A DNA stretch of 64,000 bases from positions 535,338-599,337 of the forward strand of contig NZ_CANMNK010000004.1 in the NCBI RefSeq assembly GCF_947499265.1, in the 5' to 3' direction. The notes under the pieces are model-generated. The model worked only from the letters and a program-made list of their open reading frames with translations, was not told where the DNA came from and searched no databases. Numbering within the stretch: position 1 is the stretch's first letter; the number at the start of each line of letters is the position of its first letter. The translations under genes were made by a program, and so were the position numbers. The stretch comes from an uncultured Roseobacter sp. (lineage in GTDB: Bacteria > Pseudomonadota > Alphaproteobacteria > Rhodobacterales > Rhodobacteraceae). Shown here one piece after another: positions 25,511 to 34,960 of the stretch.

Positions 25511-26149
25511 TCAGGGCTGCCAGTTCAGAAAATTTGCAATCATCCGCAACCCGGCGGATTGGCTTTTCTCAGGATGAAACTGCACGCCGATCATGGTGCC
25601 GGTGCCAATTACCGCGGTAACGTCGCCGCCGTAATCGACATGCGCGAGCCGCTGCGCAGGATCGGATACCGCCATATGGTAGCTGTGCACAAAATAAGCG
25701 TGATCACCCGTTGCAATGCCCTCGAACACAGGGTGCGGCGCATCGAGGATCAGGTCATTCCAGCCCATATGCGGCACCTTGAGTGTGGGGTCATCCGGTA
25801 GGATTTGGGTGACCTCGCCACCAACCCAGTCCAGACCTTTAGTGTCGCGATACTCGCGCCCCCAGGTGGCCATCAACTGCATGCCCACGCAGATGCCCAT
25901 GAAGGGGCGACCTTTAATCTCAACCGCTTCGACCATCGCTGCATAAAGCCCCGAATGGCCTTTGAGTTCGGCCATGCAGGCCGGGAAGGCACCATCACCC
26001 GGCAGCACGATACGGTCGGCTTTTGCGACCACATCGGCATCGCCGGTCACCACGATGTCGCCGCCATCCGTTTCGCGGGCCATGCGTTCAAACGCTTTAT
26101 GCGCTGAGTGCAGATTGCCGCTTTCGTAATCAATAATGGCCGTGAGCAC
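25511..26149 (-). CDS. hisH: Imidazole glycerol phosphate synthase glutaminase subunit HisH
   Basis: A 212-residue class I glutamine amidotransferase: GICVGMQLM near residue 84-92 holds the nucleophilic cysteine, and the catalytic His-Glu pair is in GVQFHPEKSQ near 190. The start is GTG at 26149 (VLTAIIDYESGNLHS, the family N-terminus); the longer frame reads into hisB and is not coding. It supplies ammonia to HisF. Its start follows the hisB stop by one base, so translation is coupled. Confidence 0.95.
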   Translation of the reverse strand: MLTAIIDYESGNLHSAHKAFERMARETDGGDIVVTGDADVVAKADRIVLPGDGAFPACMAELKGHSGLYAAMVEAVEIKGRPFMGICVGMQLMATWGREYRDTKGLDWVGGEVTQILPDDPTLKVPHMGWNDLILDAPHPVFEGIATGDHAYFVHSYHMAVSDPAQRLAHVDYGGDVTAVIGTGTMIGVQFHPEKSQSAGLRMIANFLNWQP

Positions 26150-26150
26150 C

Positions 26151-26738
26151 TCAGAGCGCGCCTTTGGTCGACGGGATGGCATCGGCCTTGCGCGGATCGA
26201 CCTCAACCGCTTCTCGCAGCGCGCGGGCGACGGATTTGAACGCAGCCTCCGCAATGTGGTGGCTGTTGAGCCCGTGCAACATGTCCACGTGCAGCGTGAT
26301 GCCACCGTGGGTGCTAAGCGCTTGAAAAAACTCGCGGACGAGTTCGGTATCAAAAGTCCCGATCTTCGCTGTCGGTAGTTCTACATTCCAGATCAGAAAG
26401 GGGCGCGCAGAAAGATCCAGGGCGGTGCGCACAAGCGCGTCATCCATCGGCAGCAGACAGGCGCCGTACCGTTTGATCCCGCGCTTGTCACCCAGCGCCG
26501 CCGCCAGCGCCTGACCCAGCGCGATACCGGTGTCTTCGACCGTGTGATGATCATCAATGTGCAGATCGCCCTTGGCACGCACGGTCATATCGATCAGGGA
26601 ATGGCGCGCCAACTGGTCCAGCATATGATCAAAAAAGCCGACCCCTGTCAGATTGTCATAAGCCCCGTTGCCGTCTAGATCGATGGTTACGGTGATCTCG
26701 GTCTCTGATGTGGATCGCGTCAGCGTGTGGGTGCGCAT
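26151..26738 (-). CDS. hisB: Imidazoleglycerol-phosphate dehydratase HisB
   Basis: A 195-residue dehydratase starting [17 protein letters not shown]. The two metal-binding clusters [11 protein letters not shown] near 40 and [17 protein letters not shown] near 65, and the repeated half with [20 protein letters not shown] near 148, are intact. It converts imidazole glycerol phosphate to imidazole acetol phosphate. The length matches the monofunctional enzyme, with no phosphatase domain. It heads the hisB-hisH pair on the minus strand, divergent from an Lrp-type gene. Confidence 0.96.
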   Translation of the reverse strand: MRTHTLTRSTSETEITVTIDLDGNGAYDNLTGVGFFDHMLDQLARHSLIDMTVRAKGDLHIDDHHTVEDTGIALGQALAAALGDKRGIKRYGACLLPMDDALVRTALDLSARPFLIWNVELPTAKIGTFDTELVREFFQALSTHGGITLHVDMLHGLNSHHIAEAAFKSVARALREAVEVDPRKADAIPSTKGAL

Positions 26739-26877
26739 GGGGGCCTCCGGGCCAGTGGAATTGCGCGCCCTTATACCAGTCCGCGCGCGCAGGCCAAGAC
26801 GCGACATTCGGGATTGCGGGCAGCGTGTTGGATATGCCAGCTTGGGGCAGGGCGTACTGCCCGTTCAAGGAGCATTC

Positions 26878-27117
26878 ATGACCACATGCGTCTTTATCCA
26901 GATCCGTTGCACACCCGGCTCGACGTATCGGGTGGCGGAAGAGATCGCGCTGCGCGAGATCCATTCGGAGCTCTATTCCACCAGCGGTGATTTCGACCTG
27001 ATGATGAAGGTCTACATCCCCCAAGACGCGGATGTCGGCAAATATATCAACGATCAACTATTGGATATCAAAGGGATTGAGCGGTCGCTGACGACGATGA
27101 CGTTCAAGGTCTTTTGA
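26878..27117 (+). CDS. Stand-alone Lrp/AsnC ligand-binding domain protein
   Basis: A 79-residue protein consisting only of the RAM/AsnC ligand-binding fold (TCVFIQIRCTPGSTYRVAEEI, then SGDFDLMMKVYIP and GIERSLTTMTFKVF). The DNA-binding half of Lrp is absent, as in SraA-like proteins. The ribosome site AAGGAG is 6 bases before the ATG. The following gene starts inside its stop codon (TTGA overlap). It probably senses an amino acid and may partner a full-length Lrp, which is inference from family. Confidence 0.8.
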   Translation: MTTCVFIQIRCTPGSTYRVAEEIALREIHSELYSTSGDFDLMMKVYIPQDADVGKYINDQLLDIKGIERSLTTMTFKVF

Positions 27118-27458
27118 CGTTGCGCTGGCTCAGCAGCTTGGCGGCACTTTCCCTGTGGGCTGCTCCCCTCTCGGCACAGCAGAAAACCTATGAGGGGGAA
27201 GAGGCTGCGGCTCTGCGCTGCGCCAATACCATGGCGTTTACTGCGGTTGCCTTGGAATCAACCGGGCGGATCGGGGCCTTGGAAAAGGATGTGATGCTCG
27301 ACATCACGGTGCGTATTCTGGTGGAGCATGTCAGCGGGACCTGGGCGCAGAAAAAAGCGGCACTTCGCGTGGTGCGTGATCGGCGTGATGTGCTGGAAAC
27401 CTTCGATGACTTTGAGCGGTTTGCAAACCAGTGCCTGCGCCAGTTCCCGATCAATTAG
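27114..27458 (+). CDS. Small secreted protein of unknown function
   Basis: A 114-residue protein with a short signal peptide (LRWLSSLAALSLWAAPLSAQ) cleaved near residue 21. The mature part is helical, with cysteines at about 36 and 107 that could form a disulphide. The TTG start at 27114 overlaps the Lrp-type stop by 4 bases, indicating coupled translation. No family is recognised. Confidence 0.65.
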   Translation: MTLRWLSSLAALSLWAAPLSAQQKTYEGEEAAALRCANTMAFTAVALESTGRIGALEKDVMLDITVRILVEHVSGTWAQKKAALRVVRDRRDVLETFDDFERFANQCLRQFPIN

Positions 27459-27667
27459 AGCGTTTGGTCGTTAAACGGGGCGATGTGATTCAGATCTAAG
27501 GCGCAGCGCTTTGGCATCGCATCGGTCGATCCACGGATCTTTGCGTATCGATGGCACCGTAGAATCGCACAGCAATCGGGCAGCTTTGCAGGAATGTCAG
27601 CAGATGATCCAGGGCAGCGGGCCGGTTTTATTTGACACTGGACGCCCAATGATGAACCAATGTGTAA

Positions 27668-28687
27668 TTGGTTCAGAGCTTGGATGAATACCTCTTGTCA
27701 GAAACGACGCCCTTGCTGTCTCTCGACGATCTCAGCCTGCAATTTCGCGGGCAAGCTGCGAATGTCGTGGAAAATGTCAGCTTGTCTGTCAGCACAGGCG
27801 AAATCCTTTGCGTCGTAGGGGAATCGGGCTGCGGCAAGAGTGTGACAGCCATGGCGCTGATGGGATTGTTGCCGCTCGACACGGCGCAAATCTCATCCGG
27901 CAAGCTGGCGTTCGATGGGCAAGTCATTGATCTAAAATCAGAACGTATCTCGTCTGATCTGCGCGGCGGGCGCATGGCGATGATTTTTCAGGAACCGATG
28001 ACGTCTTTGAATCCTGCATTTCGGGTTGGTGAGCAGATCGCGGAATCTGTGCGGCGCCATCGTGACTGCACCCGCGCGGCGGCGCGCGAAAGAGCGTTGG
28101 AAATGCTGCGCCGCGTCGGCTTGCCCTCCCCGGAGCAGCGGCTTGATCAGTACCCGCACCAATTCTCAGGTGGTCAGCGTCAGCGCGTGATGATCGCAAT
28201 GGCCCTGGCGAATGATCCACGCCTTTTGATCGCGGATGAACCGACAACCGCCCTTGACGTCACCATACAGGCGCAAATTCTCGACCTGATCCGCGACCTG
28301 CAACGCGAAACCGGCATGGGCACGATCATGATCACCCATGACCTTGGTGTCGTTGCCGACATCGCCGATACGGTGGCCGTCATGTATGGCGGGCAGGTGG
28401 TCGAAACCGGACCTGTGGCGGAAGTATTCGCAAACCCGCAGCATCCCTATACCATCGGCTTGATGGCCTCGGTCCCGCGGCTTTCTGGTCCGCGAGCGCG
28501 GCTGACAACCATCGAAGGCACGGTACCGACGCTCGATAAAATGCCGCAAGGATGCCGGTTCCGCAGTCGCTGCCCTTTCGCGTCGGATCTTTGTGCCACG
28601 CGGCCTGCGTTGGCCAAGGTCGGACCAAACCACAGCGCCGCGTGTCACTTCGCGCCTCTGGAACAGACCTTAAGGGTGGCAGGATGA
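27668..28687 (+). CDS. Peptide ABC transporter ATP-binding protein (DppD/OppD type)
   Basis: A 339-residue ABC ATPase: Walker A GESGCGKS near 53-60, Q-loop [10 protein letters not shown], signature FSGGQRQRV near 165, Walker [15 protein letters not shown] and H-loop ITHD. The C-terminal oligopeptide-transport extension is present with [14 protein letters not shown], the cysteine-rich motif that binds iron-sulphur in some homologues. The only start is TTG at 27668. It overlaps the next ATPase by ATGA. With the second ATPase, binding protein and two permeases it makes a complete importer for dipeptides or similar solutes. Confidence 0.92.
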   Translation: MVQSLDEYLLSETTPLLSLDDLSLQFRGQAANVVENVSLSVSTGEILCVVGESGCGKSVTAMALMGLLPLDTAQISSGKLAFDGQVIDLKSERISSDLRGGRMAMIFQEPMTSLNPAFRVGEQIAESVRRHRDCTRAAARERALEMLRRVGLPSPEQRLDQYPHQFSGGQRQRVMIAMALANDPRLLIADEPTTALDVTIQAQILDLIRDLQRETGMGTIMITHDLGVVADIADTVAVMYGGQVVETGPVAEVFANPQHPYTIGLMASVPRLSGPRARLTTIEGTVPTLDKMPQGCRFRSRCPFASDLCATRPALAKVGPNHSAACHFAPLEQTLRVAG

Positions 28688-29790
28688 CACCAATCCTCGA
28701 AGCGCAGGGTCTGACGAAGCACTTTCAAACCGGTGGCGGTTTGTTTGCTAAAAAGGGGTGTGTACGGGCCGTGGACGACGTTTCCATTGCGGTCACACCC
28801 GGGGAGACCTTTGCCATTGTCGGAGAATCCGGCTGTGGCAAATCCACGCTCGCGCGGCTGCTGATGCGGCTGTTGGATGCAACAGCGGGTGAGGTGTTGT
28901 TCGACGGCAAACAGGTGACCACAGCGACCGGTCGCGCTTTGTCCGCGTTGCGCCGAGACATGCAATTCATTTTTCAGGATCCGTTTTCGTCGCTCAACCC
29001 GCGAATGTCCGTGGGCAAGCTGGTCGGCGAACCCATCGAAGTGCACGCGCCAGAGTTGTCCAAGGCGGAGCGCCGGGCCAAAGTGTCCGAATTGCTGCCT
29101 CAGGTCGGTCTGAGGCCGGAACACGCAGACCGCTATCCGCATGAGTTTTCCGGGGGGCAGCGCCAGCGCATCGGCATCGCCCGCGCCCTGGCTTCCGGGC
29201 CGCGCCTGATCATCGGGGATGAACCGGTTTCCGCTCTGGATGTGTCGGTGCAGGCCCAGGTCGTCAACCTGTTGGGCGATCTTGGCAAGGATCTGGGGCT
29301 GACGCTGATCCTGATTGCTCATGATCTTGCCGTGATCCGGCACATGTCGGACCGGGTCGCTGTGATGTATTTGGGGAAGATCGTCGAGCAGGGCACCACT
29401 GACGCGCTGTTTGAAACACCGCGCCATCCTTACACCCGCGCGCTGCTGGATGCGATCCCGGACCCGGACGAGCAGACAGATGCGAAGCGCGCGCAGATTG
29501 AAGGGGAAATGCCAAGCCCCTTCGCGCCGCCGCCGGGTTGTGCATTCCATACGCGCTGCCCCCATGCGACCAGCATCTGTTCGCAAGATGTGCCGCAGGC
29601 CGAGACCACGCCCGATGGCCATATGGTCGCGTGCCATCATTGGAAAGACATCGGTGCAAGCGCCCGTTCCATCACCCTGATCAGCCGAAGCCCGGCCACC
29701 GAAGCCCGGCTCGCACTCTACCGAAAAGCGACGGAGGGGGCGAAGATCACCCCGATCGCGCAACCCAATCCTGACAGAGAGGAAATTTGA
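28684..29790 (+). CDS. Peptide ABC transporter ATP-binding protein (DppF/OppF type)
   Basis: A 368-residue ABC ATPase with Walker A GESGCGKS near 50, FQDPFSSLNPRM in the Q-loop, signature [15 protein letters not shown], Walker B LIIGDEPVSALDVS and H-loop IAHD. The oligopeptide C-terminal motif CAFHTRCPHATSIC is present. The start ATG at 28684 overlaps the upstream stop as ATGA. About 45 residues after the usual end, to DREEI, are unusual and carry no recognised motif. It pairs with the preceding ATPase. Confidence 0.92.
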   Translation: MTPILEAQGLTKHFQTGGGLFAKKGCVRAVDDVSIAVTPGETFAIVGESGCGKSTLARLLMRLLDATAGEVLFDGKQVTTATGRALSALRRDMQFIFQDPFSSLNPRMSVGKLVGEPIEVHAPELSKAERRAKVSELLPQVGLRPEHADRYPHEFSGGQRQRIGIARALASGPRLIIGDEPVSALDVSVQAQVVNLLGDLGKDLGLTLILIAHDLAVIRHMSDRVAVMYLGKIVEQGTTDALFETPRHPYTRALLDAIPDPDEQTDAKRAQIEGEMPSPFAPPPGCAFHTRCPHATSICSQDVPQAETTPDGHMVACHHWKDIGASARSITLISRSPATEARLALYRKATEGAKITPIAQPNPDREEI

Positions 29791-31295
29791 TGAAGACCCT
29801 GACCCTCACCACTGCTGCCCTGGCGCTTTTGGCCACGGGCGTTATGGCTCAAGATTTGCGGATCGCGCTGCAATCGGATGCCGACATCCTGGATCCCGAC
29901 CAGTCCCGGACTTTCGTGGGGCGCATCGTCTATGCGTCAATGTGCGACAAGCTGGTGGACATCACACCGGACCTTGAGATCATTCCACAGCTCGCGACCG
30001 CTTGGACGGTGGCAGAGGATGGCATGTCCATCGATATGACCGTGCGCGAAGGGGTCGTATTCCATGACGGCACGGCGTTTAATGCGCAGGCCGTCGCGGA
30101 TAATATCGAGAGATCCCAGACACTTGAAGAAAGCCGGCGCAAATCCGAGCTGTCCTCGATTTCCTCGGTTGAGGTCACCGGAGACTATACGCTGACGCTG
30201 AACCTGAAAGCGCCCGATGCCACGGTGATGGCGCAACTGGCGGACCGCGCGGGCATGATGATTTCGCCGGCGGCGGCGGCAGAGAAGGGGGCCGATTTCG
30301 GGCTGGCGCCGGTCTGTTCCGGCCCATTCAGCTTTAGTGAGCGGGTAGCGCAGGACAGGATTGTCCTGACCAAGTTCGCGGATTACTGGAATGCGGATCA
30401 GATCAATTTCGATAGTGTAACCTTCCTGCCGATCCCGGATACCACTGTGCGCCTGGCCAACCTGCAATCGGGTGATATTCACATGTTGGAGCGTCTTGCC
30501 CCCACCGATCTGGCGCAGGCTGAGGCGGATGCGGGCATCACTGTCGTCTCTGCGGTTTCCCTTGGATATCAGGGCGTTACCTTCAATGTCGGCAATGGTG
30601 AAAAATCCGACACCCCGTGGGGCAATGACAAGCGCCTGCGGCAGGCCTTCAGCTATGCCATGGACCGTGAAGCAATCAATCAGGTGGTGTTTGAGGGTGC
30701 ATATGCGCCGGGCAACCAGTCTTTCCCACCGACCTCTCCATGGTACAACGCCGAGTTTCCGATCGAAGCGCGCGATGTGGAGAAAGCCAAGGCCTTGCTG
30801 GCTGAAGCCGGTTTCCCGGATGGGATTGATCTGACCGTGCAGGTGCCCAATACCACGATCCCCTTGCAGCTGATGCAGGTGGTGCAGGCGATGGCGGCCG
30901 AGGCGGGCATTCGTGTCGAGATTGTCTCCAAGGAATTCGCCACATTGCTGTCGGACCAGTCCGCAGGGGACTATCAGGCGAGCCAGATCGGATGGTCGGG
31001 TCGGGTCGATCCCGATGGTAACATCCATCAGTTCGTCACCACCGATGGTGGTATCAATGACAGCGGTTTTTCGCATCCGGCGGTGGATGAGGCGCTGAAC
31101 GCGGCGCGGTCGCAAGCCGATACCGCCGCACGCAAGGCGCAGTATGACGCCGCGCGTGCGATCCTGATCGACGAGGCGCCGCTGGTCTATCTCTATCACC
31201 AGAGCTGGATCACCGCGATGGACGCCAAACTGACAGGCTACACCCCCTATCCTGATGGTATGATCCGTCTCGAAGGCGTGTCCCTGTCCGAGTAA
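29790..31295 (+). CDS. Periplasmic solute-binding protein of a peptide/glutathione-type ABC importer
   Basis: A 501-residue SBP_bac_5 protein. The signal peptide MKTLTLTTAALALLATGVMA is clear. The mature N-terminus DLRIALQSDADILDPDQSRTF and VFHDGTAFNAQAVADNIER are family hallmarks, and YAMDREAINQVVFEGAYAPG is the family's later motif. The ATG at 29790 overlaps the upstream stop (TGATG) and has GAGAGGAAA upstream. Binding proteins of this family take up peptides, glutathione, or amines; presence of a gamma-glutamyltransferase in the operon favours a gamma-glutamyl compound. Confidence 0.9.
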   Translation: MKTLTLTTAALALLATGVMAQDLRIALQSDADILDPDQSRTFVGRIVYASMCDKLVDITPDLEIIPQLATAWTVAEDGMSIDMTVREGVVFHDGTAFNAQAVADNIERSQTLEESRRKSELSSISSVEVTGDYTLTLNLKAPDATVMAQLADRAGMMISPAAAAEKGADFGLAPVCSGPFSFSERVAQDRIVLTKFADYWNADQINFDSVTFLPIPDTTVRLANLQSGDIHMLERLAPTDLAQAEADAGITVVSAVSLGYQGVTFNVGNGEKSDTPWGNDKRLRQAFSYAMDREAINQVVFEGAYAPGNQSFPPTSPWYNAEFPIEARDVEKAKALLAEAGFPDGIDLTVQVPNTTIPLQLMQVVQAMAAEAGIRVEIVSKEFATLLSDQSAGDYQASQIGWSGRVDPDGNIHQFVTTDGGINDSGFSHPAVDEALNAARSQADTAARKAQYDAARAILIDEAPLVYLYHQSWITAMDAKLTGYTPYPDGMIRLEGVSLSE

Positions 31296-31304
31296 CCGTC
31301 ACGT

Positions 31305-31330
31305 TCCCGCCCCTGATCCAGGGGGCGGGA
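31305..31330 (+). promoter_or_regulatory. Strong hairpin between binding-protein and permease genes
   Basis: TCCCGCCCC (31305-31313) and GGGGCGGGA (31322-31330) form a 9-base perfect stem with an 8-base loop and no T run. A stable structure after the binding-protein gene typically protects its mRNA and lowers expression of downstream permeases. Confidence 0.7.
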
Positions 31331-31351
31331 TCCTCCAATTCGAGGCCCTGC

Positions 31352-32296
31352 ATGCTCAGTTTCTTCCTGCGTCGCGTCGCCATCGCACTTCCGACGATCC
31401 TGCTGATCTCGGTGTTCGTCTTTGCGCTGCAGAAATTGCTGCCGGGGGATCCGCTGCTGGTGCTTGCAGGCGAGGAGCGTGACCCCGAAGTCCTTGAATT
31501 TCTGCGCGAAAAGTACCGACTGAACGACCCGATCCCTGTGCAATACCTCACGTGGGTGGGCAACGCGCTGCAGGGTGATCTGGGCACATCCTTCCGGACC
31601 AATCAGCCGGTGACAGAACTGATCGCGCAAAAGCTGCCGGTCACGATCCAGCTTGCGGTCATGTCTTTGATCTTCGCCGTGGTGATCGGCATTCCGGCGG
31701 GAATTTTGTCCGCTTACCGTAAGGGGACCGTGACGGATTACGTGGCGAATGTCGTGGCGCTGTCCGGCCTGTCGATCCCGAATTTCTGGCTGGGGATCAT
31801 GTTGATCCTGCTTGTCTCGGTGAAATGGCAACTCTTGCCCGCCTCCGGTTATGTCCCGCCGGGCGAGGATCTGTGGCAATCGATCCGCACCATGCTGATG
31901 CCTGCCTTTGTTCTGGGCACGGCGCTGGCGGCAACGCTGATGCGGCACACCCGCTCAGCCATGCTGGGCGTGTTGACCTCCGACTATGTCCGCACGGCCC
32001 GCGCCAAGGGGTTGTCCGAGCGCAAGGTGGTGCTGAAACACGCCTTTCGCAATGCGCTGACGCCCATCGTGACGCTGACGGCGCTGCTCTTTGGTGAGTT
32101 GATCGCGGGGGCTGTCCTGACGGAACAGATTTTCACCATCCCGGGCTTTGGCAAACTGGTGGTGGATGCGGTGTTCAACCGCGACTACGCCGTGGTGCAG
32201 GGTATTGTTCTGGTCACGGCGGTGGGCTTTATCGTTATGAACCTGCTGGCCGATATGGCCTATTTCCTGCTCAACCCTCGCCTGAGGAACGCGTGA
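31352..32296 (+). CDS. ABC transporter permease (DppB type)
   Basis: A 314-residue membrane protein with six helices, beginning LSFFLRRVAIALPTILLISVFVFAL. The EAA-like loop DYVRTARAKGLSERKVVLKHAFRNAL is at about 211-236, and TEQIFTIPGFGKLVVDAVFNRDY is typical of DppB. It forms the transmembrane channel with the next gene, whose start overlaps its stop as GTGATG-type sequence (4 bases). ATG at 31352 follows the intercistronic hairpin. Confidence 0.93.
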   Translation: MLSFFLRRVAIALPTILLISVFVFALQKLLPGDPLLVLAGEERDPEVLEFLREKYRLNDPIPVQYLTWVGNALQGDLGTSFRTNQPVTELIAQKLPVTIQLAVMSLIFAVVIGIPAGILSAYRKGTVTDYVANVVALSGLSIPNFWLGIMLILLVSVKWQLLPASGYVPPGEDLWQSIRTMLMPAFVLGTALAATLMRHTRSAMLGVLTSDYVRTARAKGLSERKVVLKHAFRNALTPIVTLTALLFGELIAGAVLTEQIFTIPGFGKLVVDAVFNRDYAVVQGIVLVTAVGFIVMNLLADMAYFLLNPRLRNA

Positions 32297-33162
32297 TGGT
32301 CGCCCCCGCCGATACCGCCACGCTGCCCAAGCCGGAAAACCGGGTCTGGAAGAAGTTTCGCACCCACAAGTCCGCCATGCTGGGCGGTTTTCTCGTGGTA
32401 TTTTTCATAGCGATTGCACTCCTGGCGCCGTTATTGCCCATCCCCGATCCGGCGGCGACGGACTGGGGGGCCGTGCGCAAGGCGCCCTCGGCGGCGCATT
32501 GGATGGGCACCGATGAGATTGGGCGCGATGTGTTGTCGCGGATGATCTGGGGGGCGCAGGCCTCGCTTTTGGCAGGGGTGGTCTCTGTCGGCATCGCGGT
32601 GGCCGTCGGTGTGCCTTTGGGCATCATTGCAGGCTATTTCGGCGGTTGGATCGATGCGGTCATCTCGCGCTGCACCGAGGCGCTTTTGGCAGCCCCTTTC
32701 CTGATCCTCGCGATCGCCCTGGCCGCGTTTCTGGGGCCAAGCCTGACCAATGCGATGATCGCGATTGGTATCTCAGCGACACCGCTTTTCATCCGCCTGA
32801 CGCGCGGCCAGGTCATCAACATCAAGGTGGAGGATTACGTCGATTCCGCCCGCGCCATCGGCCTGCCCACGCGCCTGATCCTGTCGCGCTACATCCTGCC
32901 CAATGTGTTGCCGCCGATCTTGGTGCAGGCCACACTGACCATTGCCACCGCCATCATCGCCGAGGCCTCCTTGTCCTTTTTGGGTCTTGGCCAGCAACCG
33001 CCCGCGCCCAGCTGGGGCTCGATGCTAAACACCGCCAAGAACTTCCTCAATCAGGCGCCGTGGATGGCGCTTTACCCGGGCATCTCGATCTTTCTGGTGG
33101 TGCTGGGGTTCAATCTTCTGGGCGACGGGTTGCGCGATGCGCTTGATCCGCGCGAACACTGA
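32293..33162 (+). CDS. ABC transporter permease (DppC type)
   Basis: A 289-residue permease starting with a GTG at 32293 inside the end of the dppB-type gene, or ATG 3 bases later. It has the DppC N-terminal cytoplasmic part (WKKFRTHKSAMLGGFLVVFFIAIALLAP), MGTDEIGRDVLSRMIWG near 75 and the EAA loop VEDYVDSARAIGLPTRLILSRYILPN. SLSFLGLGQQPPAPSWGSML is another DppC hallmark. It completes the importer. Confidence 0.93.
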   Translation: MMVAPADTATLPKPENRVWKKFRTHKSAMLGGFLVVFFIAIALLAPLLPIPDPAATDWGAVRKAPSAAHWMGTDEIGRDVLSRMIWGAQASLLAGVVSVGIAVAVGVPLGIIAGYFGGWIDAVISRCTEALLAAPFLILAIALAAFLGPSLTNAMIAIGISATPLFIRLTRGQVINIKVEDYVDSARAIGLPTRLILSRYILPNVLPPILVQATLTIATAIIAEASLSFLGLGQQPPAPSWGSMLNTAKNFLNQAPWMALYPGISIFLVVLGFNLLGDGLRDALDPREH

Positions 33163-33172
33163 AAGGCAGCCG

Positions 33173-34960
33173 ATGACATTCACCACGCGCCCCGAGATCA
33201 GAGGCACATTTGGCGTTGTAACCTCAACCCATTGGATTGCGTCTGCGGTCGGCATGTCGATCTTGGAGCGGGGCGGCAATGCATTCGACGCCGCGGTGGC
33301 CACCGGCCTGACCTTGCAAGTGGTGGAGCCGCATCTGAATGGCCCCGCCGGGGATATGCCGGCGATTTTTCAGAAAGCCGGAGAAGACGTACAGGTCCTC
33401 TGCGCGCAAGCCCCGGCCCCGGCGGCGGCCACGATTGCCCATTACCGTGCGCAGGGGCTGACCCTGATCCCGGGTTCCGGCCTGCTGGCGACTGTCATTC
33501 CGGGCGCATTCGATGGCTGGATGTTGATGCTGCGGGACCATGGAACACTAAGCCTGCAAGAGGTCATGGCCCCCGCCATCGGCTATGCAAGAGACGGCCA
33601 CCCGGTGTTGCCGCGCGTCGCCCATACCATTGCCGGTCTGGCCGCGTATTTCACCGACCATTGGCCGAGCAGCGCGGCGGTCTGGACGCCGGATGGGGTG
33701 GCGTCGGAGCCCCACACGCTGTTCAAAAACCCTGATTTGGCGGGCACCTACGAGCGGCTCGTCGTGTCCGGAGAAGCAAAGAGCGATGATCGAAAAGCGC
33801 AGATCGATGCCGCCCGCGAGGAATGGGCCGAGGGGTTTGTGGCCGATGCCGTGGACAGCTACCTGCGGGAGGCGGAGGTCATGGATGTCTCTGGCAGCAC
33901 GCATCGCGGCGTTCTGACCAAGTCAGACATGGCGGATTGGCGCGCCAGCTATGAGCCGCCGCTTTCCATCGATTATCACGGATGGACGGTGCATAAGGCC
34001 GGTCCGTGGTCGCAGGGGCCGGTGCTGTTGCAGGCGCTTGCCATCCTGAAACACCATGAGATCGCCACCATGGACCCGCTGGGTGCAGATTTCGTGCATA
34101 CGGTCATTGAGGCCATCAAGCTCGCCTATGCGGATCGCGAGGCCTATTACGGGGACCCGCGTCACAGTGACATCCCAATGGATCACCTGCTCTCAGAAGC
34201 CTACAGCGGCAAGCGCGCGCAGATGATCGGCTCCTCCGCCAGCCTAGAGCAACGCCCCGGGCTGGTTCCCGGGTTCGAACATCTGGCCGAGGCCTATGTG
34301 ATGCGGGCGGCGCGCGATTTTGGTGTCGCGGATGCGGCACCGCAGGAACCGACGATGGCGCATCTGACCGAAAAACGCGGCGATACCGTGCATCTCGACA
34401 TCATCGACCGCTGGGGCAACATGGTCGCGGCCACGCCGTCTGGGGGATGGTTACAGTCCAACCCTGTCGTACCCGGACTGGGGTTTGCGTTGAATTCACG
34501 TGCCCAGATGTTCTGGCTCGAAGAAGGGCTGCCCTCATCGCTCGCGCCCGGCAGGCGCCCGCGCACCACGCTCACCCCCTCGCTTGCGACCCACACAGAT
34601 GGTCGGCGTATGGTATTCGGGACGCCGGGTGGTGACCAGCAGGACCAATGGCAGCTGATCTGGTTCCTGCGGTTTGTGCACTGGGGCATGGAATTGCAGG
34701 CCTGTATCGATGCGCCGCTGTTCCATTCGATGCATTTTCAAAGTTCTTTCTACCCGCGCGACGCCAAGCCTGGCGAAATGATGTTGGAGCCTGCGTTCGG
34801 GGATGCAGTGATCGATGATCTGCGCAGGCGGGGCCATATCGTTCACGTCGCCGAACCCTGGTCCGTGGGCCGTTTGACGGCGGCACTTCGTGACCCGGAT
34901 GGGGTGTTGCGCGCTGCTGCCACCCCGCGCCTGATGCAAGCCTATGCGGTGGGCCGATGA
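33173..34960 (+). CDS. ggt: Gamma-glutamyltransferase family protein
   Basis: A 595-residue Ntn-hydrolase precursor of the GGT family. GNAFDAAVATGLTLQVVEPHLNGPAGD near the N-terminus, and the processing site RGDTVHLDIIDRWGNMV near residue 400 with threonine as the likely nucleophile, are typical, followed by the small-subunit GLGFALNSRAQMFWL and TPGGDQQDQWQ. No signal peptide is seen, so it probably acts in the cytoplasm after import. The ATG at 33173 has GGCAG upstream and lies 10 bases after the permease stop; the DUF1028 gene overlaps its end (ATGA). It may hydrolyse or transfer a gamma-glutamyl group from the imported compound, or cleave a related amide. Confidence 0.88.
   Translation: MTFTTRPEIRGTFGVVTSTHWIASAVGMSILERGGNAFDAAVATGLTLQVVEPHLNGPAGDMPAIFQKAGEDVQVLCAQAPAPAAATIAHYRAQGLTLIPGSGLLATVIPGAFDGWMLMLRDHGTLSLQEVMAPAIGYARDGHPVLPRVAHTIAGLAAYFTDHWPSSAAVWTPDGVASEPHTLFKNPDLAGTYERLVVSGEAKSDDRKAQIDAAREEWAEGFVADAVDSYLREAEVMDVSGSTHRGVLTKSDMADWRASYEPPLSIDYHGWTVHKAGPWSQGPVLLQALAILKHHEIATMDPLGADFVHTVIEAIKLAYADREAYYGDPRHSDIPMDHLLSEAYSGKRAQMIGSSASLEQRPGLVPGFEHLAEAYVMRAARDFGVADAAPQEPTMAHLTEKRGDTVHLDIIDRWGNMVAATPSGGWLQSNPVVPGLGFALNSRAQMFWLEEGLPSSLAPGRRPRTTLTPSLATHTDGRRMVFGTPGGDQQDQWQLIWFLRFVHWGMELQACIDAPLFHSMHFQSSFYPRDAKPGEMMLEPAFGDAVIDDLRRRGHIVHVAEPWSVGRLTAALRDPDGVLRAAATPRLMQAYAVGR

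Noticed and set aside
28645..29763. Minus-strand frame of 372 codons
   Set aside because: Antisense to an ABC ATPase with all motifs.
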